Below are positions 25,253 through 34,574 of a stretch of DNA of 64,000 nucleotides, piece by piece. The stretch is from positions 1,364,001-1,428,000 of the forward strand of contig CBDFMY010000003.1 in NCBI GenBank assembly GCA_965249835.1, given 5' to 3'. The notes below the pieces were generated by a model. That model saw only the letters and a list, made by a program, of their open reading frames with translations. It did no database searches and was not told the origin of the DNA. How positions within the stretch are numbered: position 1 is the stretch's first letter; each line of letters starts with the position of its first letter. The DNA comes from JAHRAW01 sp965249835. GTDB lineage: Bacteria; Pseudomonadota; Gammaproteobacteria; Arenicellales; Poriferihabitantaceae. Position numbers and translations under genes: made by a program.

Positions 25253-26745
25253 AGCAAGCCGACTTCGAAATTCCGGTAATCAAAAATTATCCGGAAATTC
25301 CGCCGATTCGCATCGGTGCGATGGCGCATATCGCGCCGTTTGTGGCGAAGTCGGGTCATCAAGAGGCACTGGGTTTTCCCGGCGAGTTGGTCGAGGATTG
25401 GCATGAGCGGGCGTTGGGGAAAATGGAGGAGTTGCTCGGTAAATATCGCTCGTTGCGGGTTTTTATGGATACTTGCGTCAAGTGCGGGGCGTGCACCGAT
25501 AAGTGTCATTATTATCTCGGCACGGCCGACCCGAAAAATATGCCGGTGGCGCGTCAGGATTTAATGCGCAAAGTTTATCGGCGTTATTTTACTTTTTTGG
25601 GCAAATATTTTCCGTGGCTGGTGGGCGCGGTTGATTTGACCGAAGATGTTTTGCAGGAATGGTATTCATACTATCATCAATGCTCCCAATGCCGGCGTTG
25701 CTCGGTGTATTGCCCGTTTGGCATCGACACCGCCGAGGTAACCATGGCCGGGCGGGAAATTCTGGCGAGCGTCGGCATCGGGCAAAAGTATTCCAATGAA
25801 ATCATCGGCAAGGTGCACGAAATCGGCAACAATCTCGGACTACCCAGGCCGGCATTGAAAAATACGTTGGAGGAATTGGCGGAAGAGGTTGCCGAAGATG
25901 CCGGTGTTGCCATTAAATTTCCGCTGGATGAGCACGGCGCGGAGATTTTATTGGTCACGCCGTCGGCCGACTTTTTTGCCGAACCGCATGTCGACGGGCT
26001 AATCGGTTATGCCAAAGTTTTTCACGCCGCCGGCATCCGTTGGACGCTGAGTTCGCATGCATCCGAAGCCGCCAATTTTGGTTTGTTCATCGGCAGCCAG
26101 GAGCACATGCAAAAAGTTGCCGAGCGCGTGCGGGTCGCGGCTTTGGAGTTGGGCGTCCGGCGCATCGTGGTCGGCGAATGTGGTCACGCGTGGCGCGTTG
26201 CGTATAATTATTGGAACACTTTGATCGGTCCGTTTGATTTTCTCGATTCAAACTACCCGGTGCCGCAACACATTTGCGAAGTGACTCACGACTTGATTCA
26301 ACGCGGCGCAATTCATTTCAACAAAGCGAACAATGATGACAAGGTCGTTACCTTTCACGACTCGTGCAATGTCGCGCGCGCCTCGCGCATGGGCAACATT
26401 CCCGGCGGGCAATTCACCATTCCGCGTGACATCATCCGCGCCTGTTGCAATCATTTCGTCGACATGCGCGATGATGCCATCGGCGAAGCGACTTATTGTT
26501 GTGGCGGCGGCGGTGGATTGCTGACCGATGACTTGATCGAGTTGCGCGTCAAGGGTGCGATGCCGCGCATGCAAGCACTGGGCGAAGTAGTTTCCGCGCA
26601 CGGCGTCACGCACATGGCGGCGATTTGCGCGATTTGTAAAAGTCAGTTCAGCAAAACCATGCCGTATTATGATTTTGACATGGGTATGATCGTAAGCCTT
26701 CACCAATTAGTCGGTGATGCGCTGGAATTCGGGAATCTACAATGA
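25249..26745 (+). CDS. dsrK: DsrK, HdrD-like iron-sulfur subunit of DsrMKJOP
   Basis: 498 aa from a GTG start overlapping the dsrM stop. Two ferredoxin-type cluster motifs are CVKCGACTDKCHYY and CSQCRRCSVYCPFG. Two heterodisulfide-reductase CCG-like domains follow, the second with TYCCGGGGGLLTDDL, which builds the special 4Fe-4S cluster thought to act on the DsrC disulfide/trisulfide. Membrane-attached on the cytoplasmic side through DsrM. ATGA overlap with dsrL. Confidence 0.96.
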   Translation: MKQADFEIPVIKNYPEIPPIRIGAMAHIAPFVAKSGHQEALGFPGELVEDWHERALGKMEELLGKYRSLRVFMDTCVKCGACTDKCHYYLGTADPKNMPVARQDLMRKVYRRYFTFLGKYFPWLVGAVDLTEDVLQEWYSYYHQCSQCRRCSVYCPFGIDTAEVTMAGREILASVGIGQKYSNEIIGKVHEIGNNLGLPRPALKNTLEELAEEVAEDAGVAIKFPLDEHGAEILLVTPSADFFAEPHVDGLIGYAKVFHAAGIRWTLSSHASEAANFGLFIGSQEHMQKVAERVRVAALELGVRRIVVGECGHAWRVAYNYWNTLIGPFDFLDSNYPVPQHICEVTHDLIQRGAIHFNKANNDDKVVTFHDSCNVARASRMGNIPGGQFTIPRDIIRACCNHFVDMRDDAIGEATYCCGGGGGLLTDDLIELRVKGAMPRMQALGEVVSAHGVTHMAAICAICKSQFSKTMPYYDFDMGMIVSLHQLVGDALEFGNLQ

Positions 26746-28706
26746 GTAATCCAACTTCCGACAAATCGCACGATAAAGAAAAACCGACCTTCCGCGCCTA
26801 TAAGGATGGCGATCATCGCTGGGGGAGTTGGCAGGAAAACATTTACACCGAAGACCGCTCGCATAAGTGTCCGACCTATATTCACCGCACGCCGCCGTGT
26901 CAGGGTAGTTGTCCGTCCGGCGAAGATGTGCGCGGCTGGTTGCAGATCGTGCGCGGCATCGAGAAACCGCCGCAAGATGTCGCCTGGCAAGAGTATGCGT
27001 TTCGCCGCTCCACTGCGGCAAATCCATTTCCATCGATTATGGGACGCGTTTGCCCGGCGCCGTGCGAGCAAGGTTGCAACCGCAACGAAGTGGATGATTT
27101 CGTCGGCATCAACGCGGTCGAGCAATTCATCGGCGACCATGCCTTTGAAGAAAAATACCAACTTACTTGCGATGCGTCATTGGGCGAACGCCGAGTCGCT
27201 ATTGTCGGCGGCGGGCCGGCCGGACTGGCGGCGGCATGCCAACTGCGGCGCAAGGGCCACGCCAGCGTCATCTTTGACGACCACGACCAACTCGGCGGCA
27301 TGATGCGCTATGGCATTCCCAACTACCGCACGCCGCGCGAAGTACTTGACCACGAAATTAAACGCATCCTCGACCTGGGCGGTATTGAATTGCGCATGAA
27401 CACCCGAGTCGGCACCGACATCAACATTGCCGATTTGGAGAGCGAATTCGATGCCGTGTTGTGGGCGCTCGGTTGCCAATCCGGGCGCGCGCTACCGATC
27501 CCCGGCGGAGACGCGCCCAACTGCGTCAACGGCGTTGACTTTCTCGAAGCCTTCAATCGCGGACGACTGCAAGCGGCAACGCGGCGCGTGGTTTGCGTGG
27601 GTGGCGGTGACACATCCATCGATGTGGTATCGGTTGCACGGCGACTCGGCAACATAAAAAACAGCAACAAATCGCAACGACCGGAAGCGGTAATCGGCGG
27701 ATATGTCGCGCATGATTCGGCTTACGCCGCGTTGCGGGAAGGCGCCGAAGTCACGCTGACTTCGTTGTTCCCACGCGAGAAAATGACCGCCACCGAACAT
27801 GAAGTGGAAGACGCGCTCAACGAAGGGGTTGACATCAAGTATGGCGTGATACCGATTGCCGCGGTGCTCAATGCGGATGGCCGCGCGACGGCTTTGCGCA
27901 TGAGCGAATGCACCATCGACAAAGATGGTCGACCGACGATGGTCGCGGGAAGCGAATTTGAAATTGAATGTGATCTAATCGTCTCGGCAATCGGGCAGGG
28001 CGGCGACTTGCGCGGGCTCGAAGAATTGGACAATGGCAACGGCTTGATCGACGCCGACCAGTTATACCGCGTGACGCAGCACCGCGGACACTTCGCTGCC
28101 GGCGACATCATCAAACCGCACTTGCTAACCACCGCGATCGGCCAAGCGTCCATCGCCGCCGACAGCATCGATCGGTTTCTCGCCAATGCCGATGATGCAT
28201 CGGCGCGCCCGAAAGTGGATGTGCATCATTTTAATTTGCTCGACAAACTTCGCGAAGGCGATCTTTCCCCGCAAGAATACGACCACCGGCAACAGTGGGG
28301 GACCGCGCAAAACCAATTCGCCGTGCACAACTACGAAGACCGAAGCAAGCATGAAATCATTGCTTCGGATAAATTGTTTCTCGGGCATTTCGGTTATCTG
28401 CCGCGTCAGGAACGGAAAAGCAAGGGACCGGATGCTGAGCAAGTGCTTAACCATTTTGCCGAACGCCGCCTCGGTCTGGACACCGATGCCGCAAAAAAAG
28501 AAGCCGAACGTTGCATGAGTTGCGGTATGTGTTTTGAATGTGATAACTGCGTGGTGTATTGCCCGCAAGATGCGGTGTTCCGCGTCAAAAAAGATCAGTC
28601 TACTTTGGGCAGATATGTAGACACCGACTACGACAAATGTATCGGCTGCCACATCTGCGCCGAAGTTTGCCCGAGCGGATACATTGACATGGGCATGGGA
28701 AAATAG
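26742..28706 (+). CDS. dsrL: DsrL, NAD(P)H:acceptor oxidoreductase partner of DsrAB
   Basis: 654 aa. Iron-sulfur flavoprotein of the glutamate-synthase small-subunit type. N-terminal cysteine motif (CQGSCPSGEDVRGW, then CPAPCEQGCNR), FAD-binding VAIVGGGPAGLAAACQLRRKG, a pyridine-nucleotide fold with VVCVGGGDTSIDVVSVARR, and two C-terminal clusters starting at about residues 591 (CMSCGMCFECDNC) and 633 (CIGCHICAEVCP). In sulfur oxidisers it takes electrons from DsrAB to NAD. Start overlaps dsrK by 4 bases. Its presence supports the oxidative direction of this dsr set. Confidence 0.96.
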   Translation: MSNPTSDKSHDKEKPTFRAYKDGDHRWGSWQENIYTEDRSHKCPTYIHRTPPCQGSCPSGEDVRGWLQIVRGIEKPPQDVAWQEYAFRRSTAANPFPSIMGRVCPAPCEQGCNRNEVDDFVGINAVEQFIGDHAFEEKYQLTCDASLGERRVAIVGGGPAGLAAACQLRRKGHASVIFDDHDQLGGMMRYGIPNYRTPREVLDHEIKRILDLGGIELRMNTRVGTDINIADLESEFDAVLWALGCQSGRALPIPGGDAPNCVNGVDFLEAFNRGRLQAATRRVVCVGGGDTSIDVVSVARRLGNIKNSNKSQRPEAVIGGYVAHDSAYAALREGAEVTLTSLFPREKMTATEHEVEDALNEGVDIKYGVIPIAAVLNADGRATALRMSECTIDKDGRPTMVAGSEFEIECDLIVSAIGQGGDLRGLEELDNGNGLIDADQLYRVTQHRGHFAAGDIIKPHLLTTAIGQASIAADSIDRFLANADDASARPKVDVHHFNLLDKLREGDLSPQEYDHRQQWGTAQNQFAVHNYEDRSKHEIIASDKLFLGHFGYLPRQERKSKGPDAEQVLNHFAERRLGLDTDAAKKEAERCMSCGMCFECDNCVVYCPQDAVFRVKKDQSTLGRYVDTDYDKCIGCHICAEVCPSGYIDMGMGK

Positions 28707-28714
28707 GTTTGTCG

Positions 28715-29158
28715 ATGAAACTGCGTGAAGTCATCGGCGGCAACCTATTTGTGTGCGCGGCTTTGTTGCTGTTTGGTAGCCCCAGCAATGTTATCAGTGC
28801 CGATTGGAACCCGCCGGAATTGCCGCGTGGCAAAGGCGAAAGTTGCGTGGAACCGACCGAACTCATGCGTAAAAACCACATGGAATACTTGATTCACCAG
28901 CGGGATTTGACCGTGCATAGTGGCATTCGCACGCCTCGACACAGCCTCGTGGGATGCGTTCAATGCCATGTGCAACAGGACGCACGCGGGCAATTTATCG
29001 CGATAGATGCGCCCGGGCAATTTTGCCAAAGTTGCCACGCTTTCACCGGCGTCCAACTCGATTGCTTTGAATGTCATGCCACCAAACCCGATGGCGCGCC
29101 GCATGAAAATAAAAATCATACCGCGCAAAATTTTTCGGCGGCGGGTGCTGCGCAATGA
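28715..29158 (+). CDS. dsrJ: DsrJ, periplasmic triheme cytochrome c
   Basis: 147 aa from ATG 28715. N-terminal membrane-anchor/signal segment (GNLFVCAALLLFGSP). Three CXXCH heme sites: CVQCH (81-85), CQSCH (104-108) and CFECH (117-121). An extra cysteine in KGESCVEPTELMRKNHMEYL matches the residue proposed as an unusual heme ligand in DsrJ. Periplasmic subunit of DsrMKJOP. Its stop overlaps the dsrO start (ATGA). Confidence 0.95.
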   Translation: MKLREVIGGNLFVCAALLLFGSPSNVISADWNPPELPRGKGESCVEPTELMRKNHMEYLIHQRDLTVHSGIRTPRHSLVGCVQCHVQQDARGQFIAIDAPGQFCQSCHAFTGVQLDCFECHATKPDGAPHENKNHTAQNFSAAGAAQ

Positions 29159-29943
29159 ACACGCGCAAACATCCGCATGACGCGCCCAACTCTCGACGAC
29201 GTTGGTTAATCAAAGGTGCCGCGGCTGGCTTAGCGGTGTTGTCCGGCGGAGTGAAGTTGATTGAACTTGCGCGTGCCCAATCCGATAACTTGGCCGATGG
29301 CGTGGCGAATGATGTGGTAGTGACTGATAAGCCGGTCACCGACAAGACCCGTTGGGGTATGCTGATTGATGCCGAGCAATGCGCGGATTGCGATGCTTGC
29401 GTGACCGCTTGCAATGAAGAACACGGTCTGCAAAAAACCGGACGTCCGCAAACCGATGCGCAGTGGATACGCAAGGTGACGATCACGGATAATCACACCG
29501 ACCATGTAACTTCGTTGCCGATGCTTTGCCAACACTGCGAGAACCCGCCGTGCGTGGATGTCTGCCCGACCGGCGCATCGTTCAAGCGCGAAGACGGCAT
29601 CGTGTTGGTGGACAAACATACCTGCATCGGTTGCCGCTATTGCGTTCTCGCCTGTCCCTACAAGGCGCGATCGTTCGTCCACGAAAACTTGAGCGAACAA
29701 AAATCCTGGTCGCCACGTGGCAAGGGCACCGTGGAAGGCTGCACGATGTGCGTTCATCGCGTGGATAAAAACCAGACGCCGGCTTGCGTCGAAGCCTGCA
29801 ATCGCGATGGCAATGGTGCCATGTTGTTTGGCGACATCAACGACCTGCGAAGCGACATCGCCACGCGCATGAAAACCACCCCCAGCCGGCAAGTGCGCGC
29901 CGACCTCGGCCTCAACACCGGCGTTCGCTATCAAAACATCTGA
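29155..29943 (+). CDS. dsrO: DsrO, periplasmic iron-sulfur protein
   Basis: 262 aa. Tat signal peptide with SRRRWLIKGAAAGLAVLSGG, so it is exported folded. Ferredoxin-like clusters of the HybA/NrfC type: CADCDACVTACNEEHG, CQHCENPPCVDVCPTGAS, CIGCRYCVLACPYKAR and CTMCVHRV...CVEACN. It passes electrons between DsrJ and DsrP. Seven bases separate it from dsrP. Confidence 0.96.
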   Translation: MNTRKHPHDAPNSRRRWLIKGAAAGLAVLSGGVKLIELARAQSDNLADGVANDVVVTDKPVTDKTRWGMLIDAEQCADCDACVTACNEEHGLQKTGRPQTDAQWIRKVTITDNHTDHVTSLPMLCQHCENPPCVDVCPTGASFKREDGIVLVDKHTCIGCRYCVLACPYKARSFVHENLSEQKSWSPRGKGTVEGCTMCVHRVDKNQTPACVEACNRDGNGAMLFGDINDLRSDIATRMKTTPSRQVRADLGLNTGVRYQNI

Positions 29944-29949
29944 ATCAAA

Positions 29950-31146
29950 ATGCTTCCGCAATTCACCCTGTTAAAAAGCACAAAGTTGGATTACCGCATC
30001 GCGCTCGTGCTCCTGGCGGTGTTAGCGGCGTTGGGTTATGCAGCCGCACATTCCATGGATGTCAACGGCCATTCGGTCACCGGCATGAACAATCAAGTAG
30101 TGTGGGGCATTCCCCATGTATTCGCGCTGGGTTTAATTCTGGCAGCCTCCGGCGCGTTGCATGTGGCTTCGTTGTGGTCGGTGTTTGCCATAGACGCATA
30201 CAAACCGCTGGCACGGTTGTCGGCGTTGCTTGCCATTACGCTTTTATTCGGTGGCTTGTTGATACTGGTGTTGGATTTGGGGCGTCCCGAACGATTAATC
30301 ATCGCCATGACGCACTACAATTTCAAATCGGTATTCGCTTGGAACATCTTTTTATACGTCGGTTTTATCGCGCTGGTTAGCGGATACATGTGGGCGCAGT
30401 TCGAACACAGATTCCAAGATTACACGCGCCCGCTTGGCGTGTTGTCCTTCCTGTGGCGATTCGTTTTGACCAGCGGCACTGGTGCCATATTCGGCTTTCT
30501 GGTGGCGCGCCCGGGCTATGATGCGGCAATTCTGGTGCCGTTATTCATCGCGTTGTCGTTGTCTTTGGGAACCGCGACATTCATTCTGGTGTGCGGCGCG
30601 TTGGCGCGATGGCACGAAAATTATCCGGACGATTCGGTGTTGGCGCGACTGGCGCGATTGCTTGGGTGGTTTGTCGCCGTGGTAATTTTTCTCACGATAA
30701 TTTTTCACCTAACCAATTTATACGCCACCGAACATCACCAAGTGGAACGTTTCATTTTGCTGGAAGGCGGCATTTACACCGGCTTATTATGGCTGGTGCA
30801 ACTCGGCATCGGTGGCGTTTTACCTTTGGTGTTGTTGTTCACGCCGCGCTTTCGTGCGCAGATGTGCGCGCGGATATGCGCCGCCGCACTGGTAGTGGTG
30901 GGCGGCTTCGCACAACTATATGTCATCATCATCGGCGGGCAGGCATTTCCATCGGTGTTGTTCCCCGGCAAAAAAGTTTCCAGTAGTTTTTACGACGGCG
31001 TAATCGCAACTTATTCGCCATCGTTGCTCGAATGGTTGCTCGGACTCGGCGGTGTTTCGGTTGCGTTACTAATCTTACTTTTGGTAATGCGCGTGTTGCC
31101 GTTCGTTCCCCAATCACACCCGCGCCCGCCGCAACCATCTCGCTAA
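29950..31146 (+). CDS. dsrP: DsrP, NrfD-like integral membrane subunit
   Basis: 398 aa with about ten hydrophobic segments, starting with LDYRIALVLLAVLAALGYAA and including VVWGIPHVFALGLILAASGALHVASLW, the NrfD/PsrC family pattern. Quinone-interacting membrane subunit of DsrMKJOP. The C-terminus ends in a proline-rich tail (SHPRPPQPSR). dsrN starts 21 bases later. Confidence 0.95.
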   Translation: MLPQFTLLKSTKLDYRIALVLLAVLAALGYAAAHSMDVNGHSVTGMNNQVVWGIPHVFALGLILAASGALHVASLWSVFAIDAYKPLARLSALLAITLLFGGLLILVLDLGRPERLIIAMTHYNFKSVFAWNIFLYVGFIALVSGYMWAQFEHRFQDYTRPLGVLSFLWRFVLTSGTGAIFGFLVARPGYDAAILVPLFIALSLSLGTATFILVCGALARWHENYPDDSVLARLARLLGWFVAVVIFLTIIFHLTNLYATEHHQVERFILLEGGIYTGLLWLVQLGIGGVLPLVLLFTPRFRAQMCARICAAALVVVGGFAQLYVIIIGGQAFPSVLFPGKKVSSSFYDGVIATYSPSLLEWLLGLGGVSVALLILLLVMRVLPFVPQSHPRPPQPSR

Positions 31147-31166
31147 CCGCCAGCGAGTCAAACACC

Positions 31167-32606
31167 ATGTCCCGGCTTTTTCTCTCCGCCACGCGCAAGT
31201 CCTCCGGAAAAACCACCATCGCCATCGGGTTATGCGCGGCGTTGGTAAATCGCGGACTTAATGTTCGTCCATTCAAAAAAGGTCCCGACTACATCGACCC
31301 GATGTGGTTGAGTCGCGCCGCCGGTAACTGTTGCATCAATCTGGATTTCCACACCATGTGCGTGGACGAAATTCGCAACGCATACCATCGCCACGCACAC
31401 ACCGGCGACCTGGCTATTATCGAAGGCAACAAAGGTTTGTTTGATGGCGTTGACCCGGCCGGTAGCGACAGCAACGCGGCACTTGCCAAACTAATCAATG
31501 CGCCGGTTGTGCTGGTGCTGGACGCAACCGGTATGACTCGTGGTGTCGCGCCATTGCTGCTGGGCTATCAAGCCTTTGACGCGGCGGTAAAAATTGCCGG
31601 CGTAATTTTGAACAACGTCGGCGGTGCACGACACGAAACCAAGTTGCGCGCCGCGGTTGAAAACTACACCGACATCGCGGTGCTGGGCGCGGTGCATTTT
31701 GATCGCGATGTCAAAATTGCCGAACGTCATCTGGGGTTGATTACCGACCAGGAAAACACCGCCACCGCCGGCGTCATTAAAAACATAACCGATGCGATCA
31801 CTGCGCAAGTTGATCTGGACGCGGTGCGCACCATTGCCGATGCCGCTACTCCTTTTACTTCGTCTCCGCCGTTGCCCCCGCCATCGCCAACGCCGACGCG
31901 GTCTGCGGACATCACCATCGCCATCGCCCGGGATGCCGCGTTCGGGTTTTACTATGCGGATGATCTGCACGCGTTCGCTGCAAACGGCGCGCGGCTACTG
32001 CCTTTTGATGCGATGAATGACACGCGATTGCCCGATGCCGACGGGTTGTATATCGGCGGCGGATTTCCCGAAACTCACGCGTCGGCGTTATCCGGCAACG
32101 CTGCCATGCGCGCCGCGGTAAAGTGCTTTATCGAGCGCGGCGGGCCAGTGTATGCCGAATGTGGCGGGCTGATGTATTTGTCGCAAAGCGTCACCTGGGC
32201 CGACAAAACTTGCGACATGGCCGGCGCGATTCCGGCGCGAATCGAAATGACCGACCGACCGGTCGGGCGTGGTTATGTTGTCCTCGAAGAAACCGGAAAT
32301 GGATTGTGGCAAGCAGGGCAGAACGGCGCGGGCGATGACCTCGCAACCGACATCCCGGCACACGAATTTCATTACTCCCGCGTTACGGAATTGCCCGTCG
32401 GCGCGGACCATGCCCGATTCGCCTACCGCGTGAAACGAGGTTATGGAATTAACGGCCGCTTTGACGGGTTGGTGCATCGCAACACGCTGGCAAACTATTC
32501 GCATTTCAGAAACACCGCCGCCAACCCCTGGGTGCAGCGGTTCGTCGCCTTTGTTCGAGCGTGTAAAGCCGACGCGCAAATGCCAACCGCGCAACCAAAA
32601 TCATGA
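31167..32606 (+). CDS. dsrN: DsrN, siroheme amide synthase (CobB/CbiA-like)
   Basis: 479 aa from ATG 31167; the frame is open upstream inside dsrP but the homology starts at MSRLFLSATRKSSGKTT, a P-loop-like ATP site. C-terminal class I glutamine amidotransferase-like domain with the catalytic cysteine in VYAECGGLMYLSQ, and VGRGYVVLEETGNG. In dsr operons this protein is thought to amidate siroheme to siro(heme)amide for DsrAB. If a cobyrinate diamide synthase is absent elsewhere it could also serve cobalamin synthesis. ATGA overlap with dsrR. Confidence 0.93.
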   Translation: MSRLFLSATRKSSGKTTIAIGLCAALVNRGLNVRPFKKGPDYIDPMWLSRAAGNCCINLDFHTMCVDEIRNAYHRHAHTGDLAIIEGNKGLFDGVDPAGSDSNAALAKLINAPVVLVLDATGMTRGVAPLLLGYQAFDAAVKIAGVILNNVGGARHETKLRAAVENYTDIAVLGAVHFDRDVKIAERHLGLITDQENTATAGVIKNITDAITAQVDLDAVRTIADAATPFTSSPPLPPPSPTPTRSADITIAIARDAAFGFYYADDLHAFAANGARLLPFDAMNDTRLPDADGLYIGGGFPETHASALSGNAAMRAAVKCFIERGGPVYAECGGLMYLSQSVTWADKTCDMAGAIPARIEMTDRPVGRGYVVLEETGNGLWQAGQNGAGDDLATDIPAHEFHYSRVTELPVGADHARFAYRVKRGYGINGRFDGLVHRNTLANYSHFRNTAANPWVQRFVAFVRACKADAQMPTAQPKS

Positions 32607-32926
32607 TCGCCATCACCGCCACCGCCGCGCAACAAATTCTCGAATCCAGAAGCGAAACGCAAGCGGATGCTCCGGGCTTGTGCCTGCGAGTTGCGGCGAA
32701 GCGATTGGCGGACGGCTCCTTCGACTACGCCATGGGCTGGGACGAGCAGGGTCAACATGACACGCGCAGCCAATCCAACGGCGTCGCGATCATCATCGCC
32801 CCAACCTGTATCGAGTTTCTGCAGGACGCAACGCTGGACTATGTTGAAATGGAGCAAGGAAAGTACCGGTTTATTTTTATGAACCCGAACGACCCGACAT
32901 TTGTTCCACCGAAAAAAGATCAATGA
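32603..32926 (+). CDS. dsrR: DsrR, A-type iron-sulfur carrier-like protein
   Basis: 107 aa. IscA/HesB fold: ITATAAQQILESRSE, GLCLRVAAKRLADGSFDYAMGWDE, and a C-terminal LDYVEMEQGKYRFIFMNPND. The two C-terminal cysteines that hold iron in IscA are missing, as described for DsrR, which has been linked to control of dsr expression. ATGA overlap with the next gene. Confidence 0.9.
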   Translation: MIAITATAAQQILESRSETQADAPGLCLRVAAKRLADGSFDYAMGWDEQGQHDTRSQSNGVAIIIAPTCIEFLQDATLDYVEMEQGKYRFIFMNPNDPTFVPPKKDQ

Positions 32927-33390
32927 AAGAAATCAGCGCAGACAAAAAACAGGCAGCGCTGGAGATGAATTTGTCGAGCGGCATCGCCGCGTTCGAATCA
33001 AAGAACTTCTCCCAGGCAATGGCGTTGCTCAAGCCGTTGGCAGAACAGGAAATTGCCGATGCCCAATACCGGTTGGCGATCATGTATCAGAATGGCCTCG
33101 GCGTAGTGCGTAGCGAATTGCTGGCGATGAAATGGATGTGCGCCGCCGCCAATCAGGACTTCGCGCTCGCGCAACACGGTCTCGGCTTCATGTATTTGCA
33201 CGGCGACTGCATCGCCAAAAACGGCAAAAGAGCGGTGCACTGGTTCGAACGCGCCGCCGCCCAGGGCCTGGCCGGCTCGCAAACCACGCTGGCGATGATG
33301 TATGAACAAGGAAACGGCGTTGAAAAAGACATCGAAAAAGCCAGGGAGTGGTATAAGCAAGCCGGCTTTGATGAGAAGGGTTGTTTATAA
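32923..33390 (+). CDS. Sel1-repeat protein at the end of the dsr operon
   Basis: 155 aa. Three Sel1/TPR-like repeats of about 36 residues: ADAQYRLAIMYQNGLGVVRS, then FALAQHGLGFMYLHGDCIAK and SQTTLAMMYEQGNGVEKD. No signal peptide, so probably cytoplasmic, a protein-binding scaffold. Its ATG overlaps the dsrR stop by 4 bases, so it is surely co-translated with the dsr genes. It occupies the place of dsrS in Allochromatium but does not look like it. Role in sulfur oxidation unknown. Confidence 0.82.
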   Translation: MKEISADKKQAALEMNLSSGIAAFESKNFSQAMALLKPLAEQEIADAQYRLAIMYQNGLGVVRSELLAMKWMCAAANQDFALAQHGLGFMYLHGDCIAKNGKRAVHWFERAAAQGLAGSQTTLAMMYEQGNGVEKDIEKAREWYKQAGFDEKGCL

Positions 33391-33405
33391 TAAAGTTAAT
33401 TATTT

Positions 33406-33422
33406 GTCACGCGTAGCGTGAC
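33406..33422 (+). terminator. Hairpin after the dsr operon
   Basis: GTCACGC-GTA-GCGTGAC, a 7-bp perfect stem 15 bases after the last dsr-operon stop, followed by a pyrimidine-rich but not T-only stretch. The same hairpin recurs near 41279 and 41894, so it belongs to the repeat family. It could act as a weak terminator. Confidence 0.4.
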
Positions 33423-33546
33423 TCCTTTCTCTCGTTTACTTTGGCGTATCAAAAAAATCACTCCCGCCCGACTCACCATTGTCTATCCCAACCCGTCATT
33501 CTCAGCCTGCGCGGGAATGACGAAAGTAGAGGGCGTAGATTATTTT

Positions 33547-34245
33547 TCAGGACAGAACTACATCGTCTGCTGTAAGATGCGGATTAAACTTATGAAAAGT
33601 TTCCTCGTCAAACGGCTGTACGGTGACAATTTTGTCCGTAGAAATGAGCATGCGATCTCGCTCGGATGGTAGTGATGAGATCAGGATTGCTGAGTAATCC
33701 GTTTCAACATTAATGCTTCCTTTTACGTCTCGATAACCACTCCATTCCGGGATGAGGTGCAGCCAATCACGATCTTCATTATTGGGGACTTCAAGGGGCC
33801 AACCGGCATAAACTTTGTCATTTTCCAATGTGACCATAATCATTTCGTTTGCATAGATTTTTTCATAAATGATTTGATCCAATCCTTTGTCATTAAGATT
33901 TTTCAAATCCAGTTTATATTTCCCATCAGGATTGATCCGCCCATAAAATTGAATGTATTTAGCGGCGGTCAAGCGAAAAGCAAGCGCGATGGCAAACGCC
34001 AGAATCGGCGCATGTTCTGGACCTAACTCAATATCAAGCGAGGAAAATCTATGGAGAGGAAGCGCATATAACAACAGGGTCAGGACGAACACCAGAGAAA
34101 GGCCGGTGACGATAATGCGAAAATACAAAACATATCCGGCAGACTTTGACCACCACCATCGGCAAATCGGCGCATCGTAAATGAGGTAGCCGGATGCCAA
34201 CAGGAAGAGAGTTCCCAACACAAATCCATTTGTTAGTGTAGGCAT
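33547..34245 (-). CDS. Membrane protein of unknown function with soluble C-terminal domain
   Basis: 232 aa. Three N-terminal hydrophobic segments (GFVLGTLFLLASGYLIY; FRIIVTGLSLVFVLTLLLYAL; APILAFAIALAFRLTAA), then a cytoplasmic-looking domain from about residue 95 with MIMVTLENDKVYAGWPLEVP, DWLHLIPEWSGYRDVKGS and TDYSAILIS, ending in KIVTVQPFDEETFHKF. The VTLENxKVYxGWP stretch looks like a small beta barrel. No family name is offered. Three bases separate it from the 73-aa gene upstream, so the two form an operon. Somewhat lower GC than neighbours. Confidence 0.75.
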   Translation of the reverse strand: MPTLTNGFVLGTLFLLASGYLIYDAPICRWWWSKSAGYVLYFRIIVTGLSLVFVLTLLLYALPLHRFSSLDIELGPEHAPILAFAIALAFRLTAAKYIQFYGRINPDGKYKLDLKNLNDKGLDQIIYEKIYANEMIMVTLENDKVYAGWPLEVPNNEDRDWLHLIPEWSGYRDVKGSINVETDYSAILISSLPSERDRMLISTDKIVTVQPFDEETFHKFNPHLTADDVVLS

Positions 34246-34248
34246 TGA

Positions 34249-34470
34249 TTAAGAACTGTTTGATGTTTTCTCGGGGTTTGTATTTTTGCGCACAAGTTTG
34301 TTGCCATTCAATCTTGTGCCGGCGATGTTAAGTTTTCGCATCGCTTCCCGTTTTCTTTGCACTTCGGGTTGTGCGAAAAACTCGTCCGCATTGACGCGAA
34401 CGCCACCTGGATCTCCGATGTGGATTTTAGGTCGTTTTACTTTGGCAGGCTTTTCTTTAATAAAAAACAT
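34249..34470 (-). CDS. Small basic protein upstream of the membrane protein
   Basis: 73 aa with a good Shine-Dalgarno sequence (GGAGAAA, 4-5 bases before ATG 34470). Lysine/arginine-rich: MFFIKEKPAKVKRPKIHIGD, then RVNADEFFAQPEVQRKREAM. No known domain. Forms a two-gene unit with the downstream membrane protein. Function unknown. Confidence 0.6.
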   Translation of the reverse strand: MFFIKEKPAKVKRPKIHIGDPGGVRVNADEFFAQPEVQRKREAMRKLNIAGTRLNGNKLVRKNTNPEKTSNSS

Positions 34471-34574
34471 GGTCTTTCTCCGTGGTGTCAGTGGATTAAA
34501 TGATTATACCGAAAAATACAGTTTTATGGAGAAAAAAAAATCCCATTGCAACCATTTGATATTTCTACTGTTTT

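Noticed and set aside
31032..31166. 45-codon extension of dsrN into dsrP
   Set aside because: No homology before MSRLFLSATRKSSGKTT and it overlaps the dsrP coding end in another frame.
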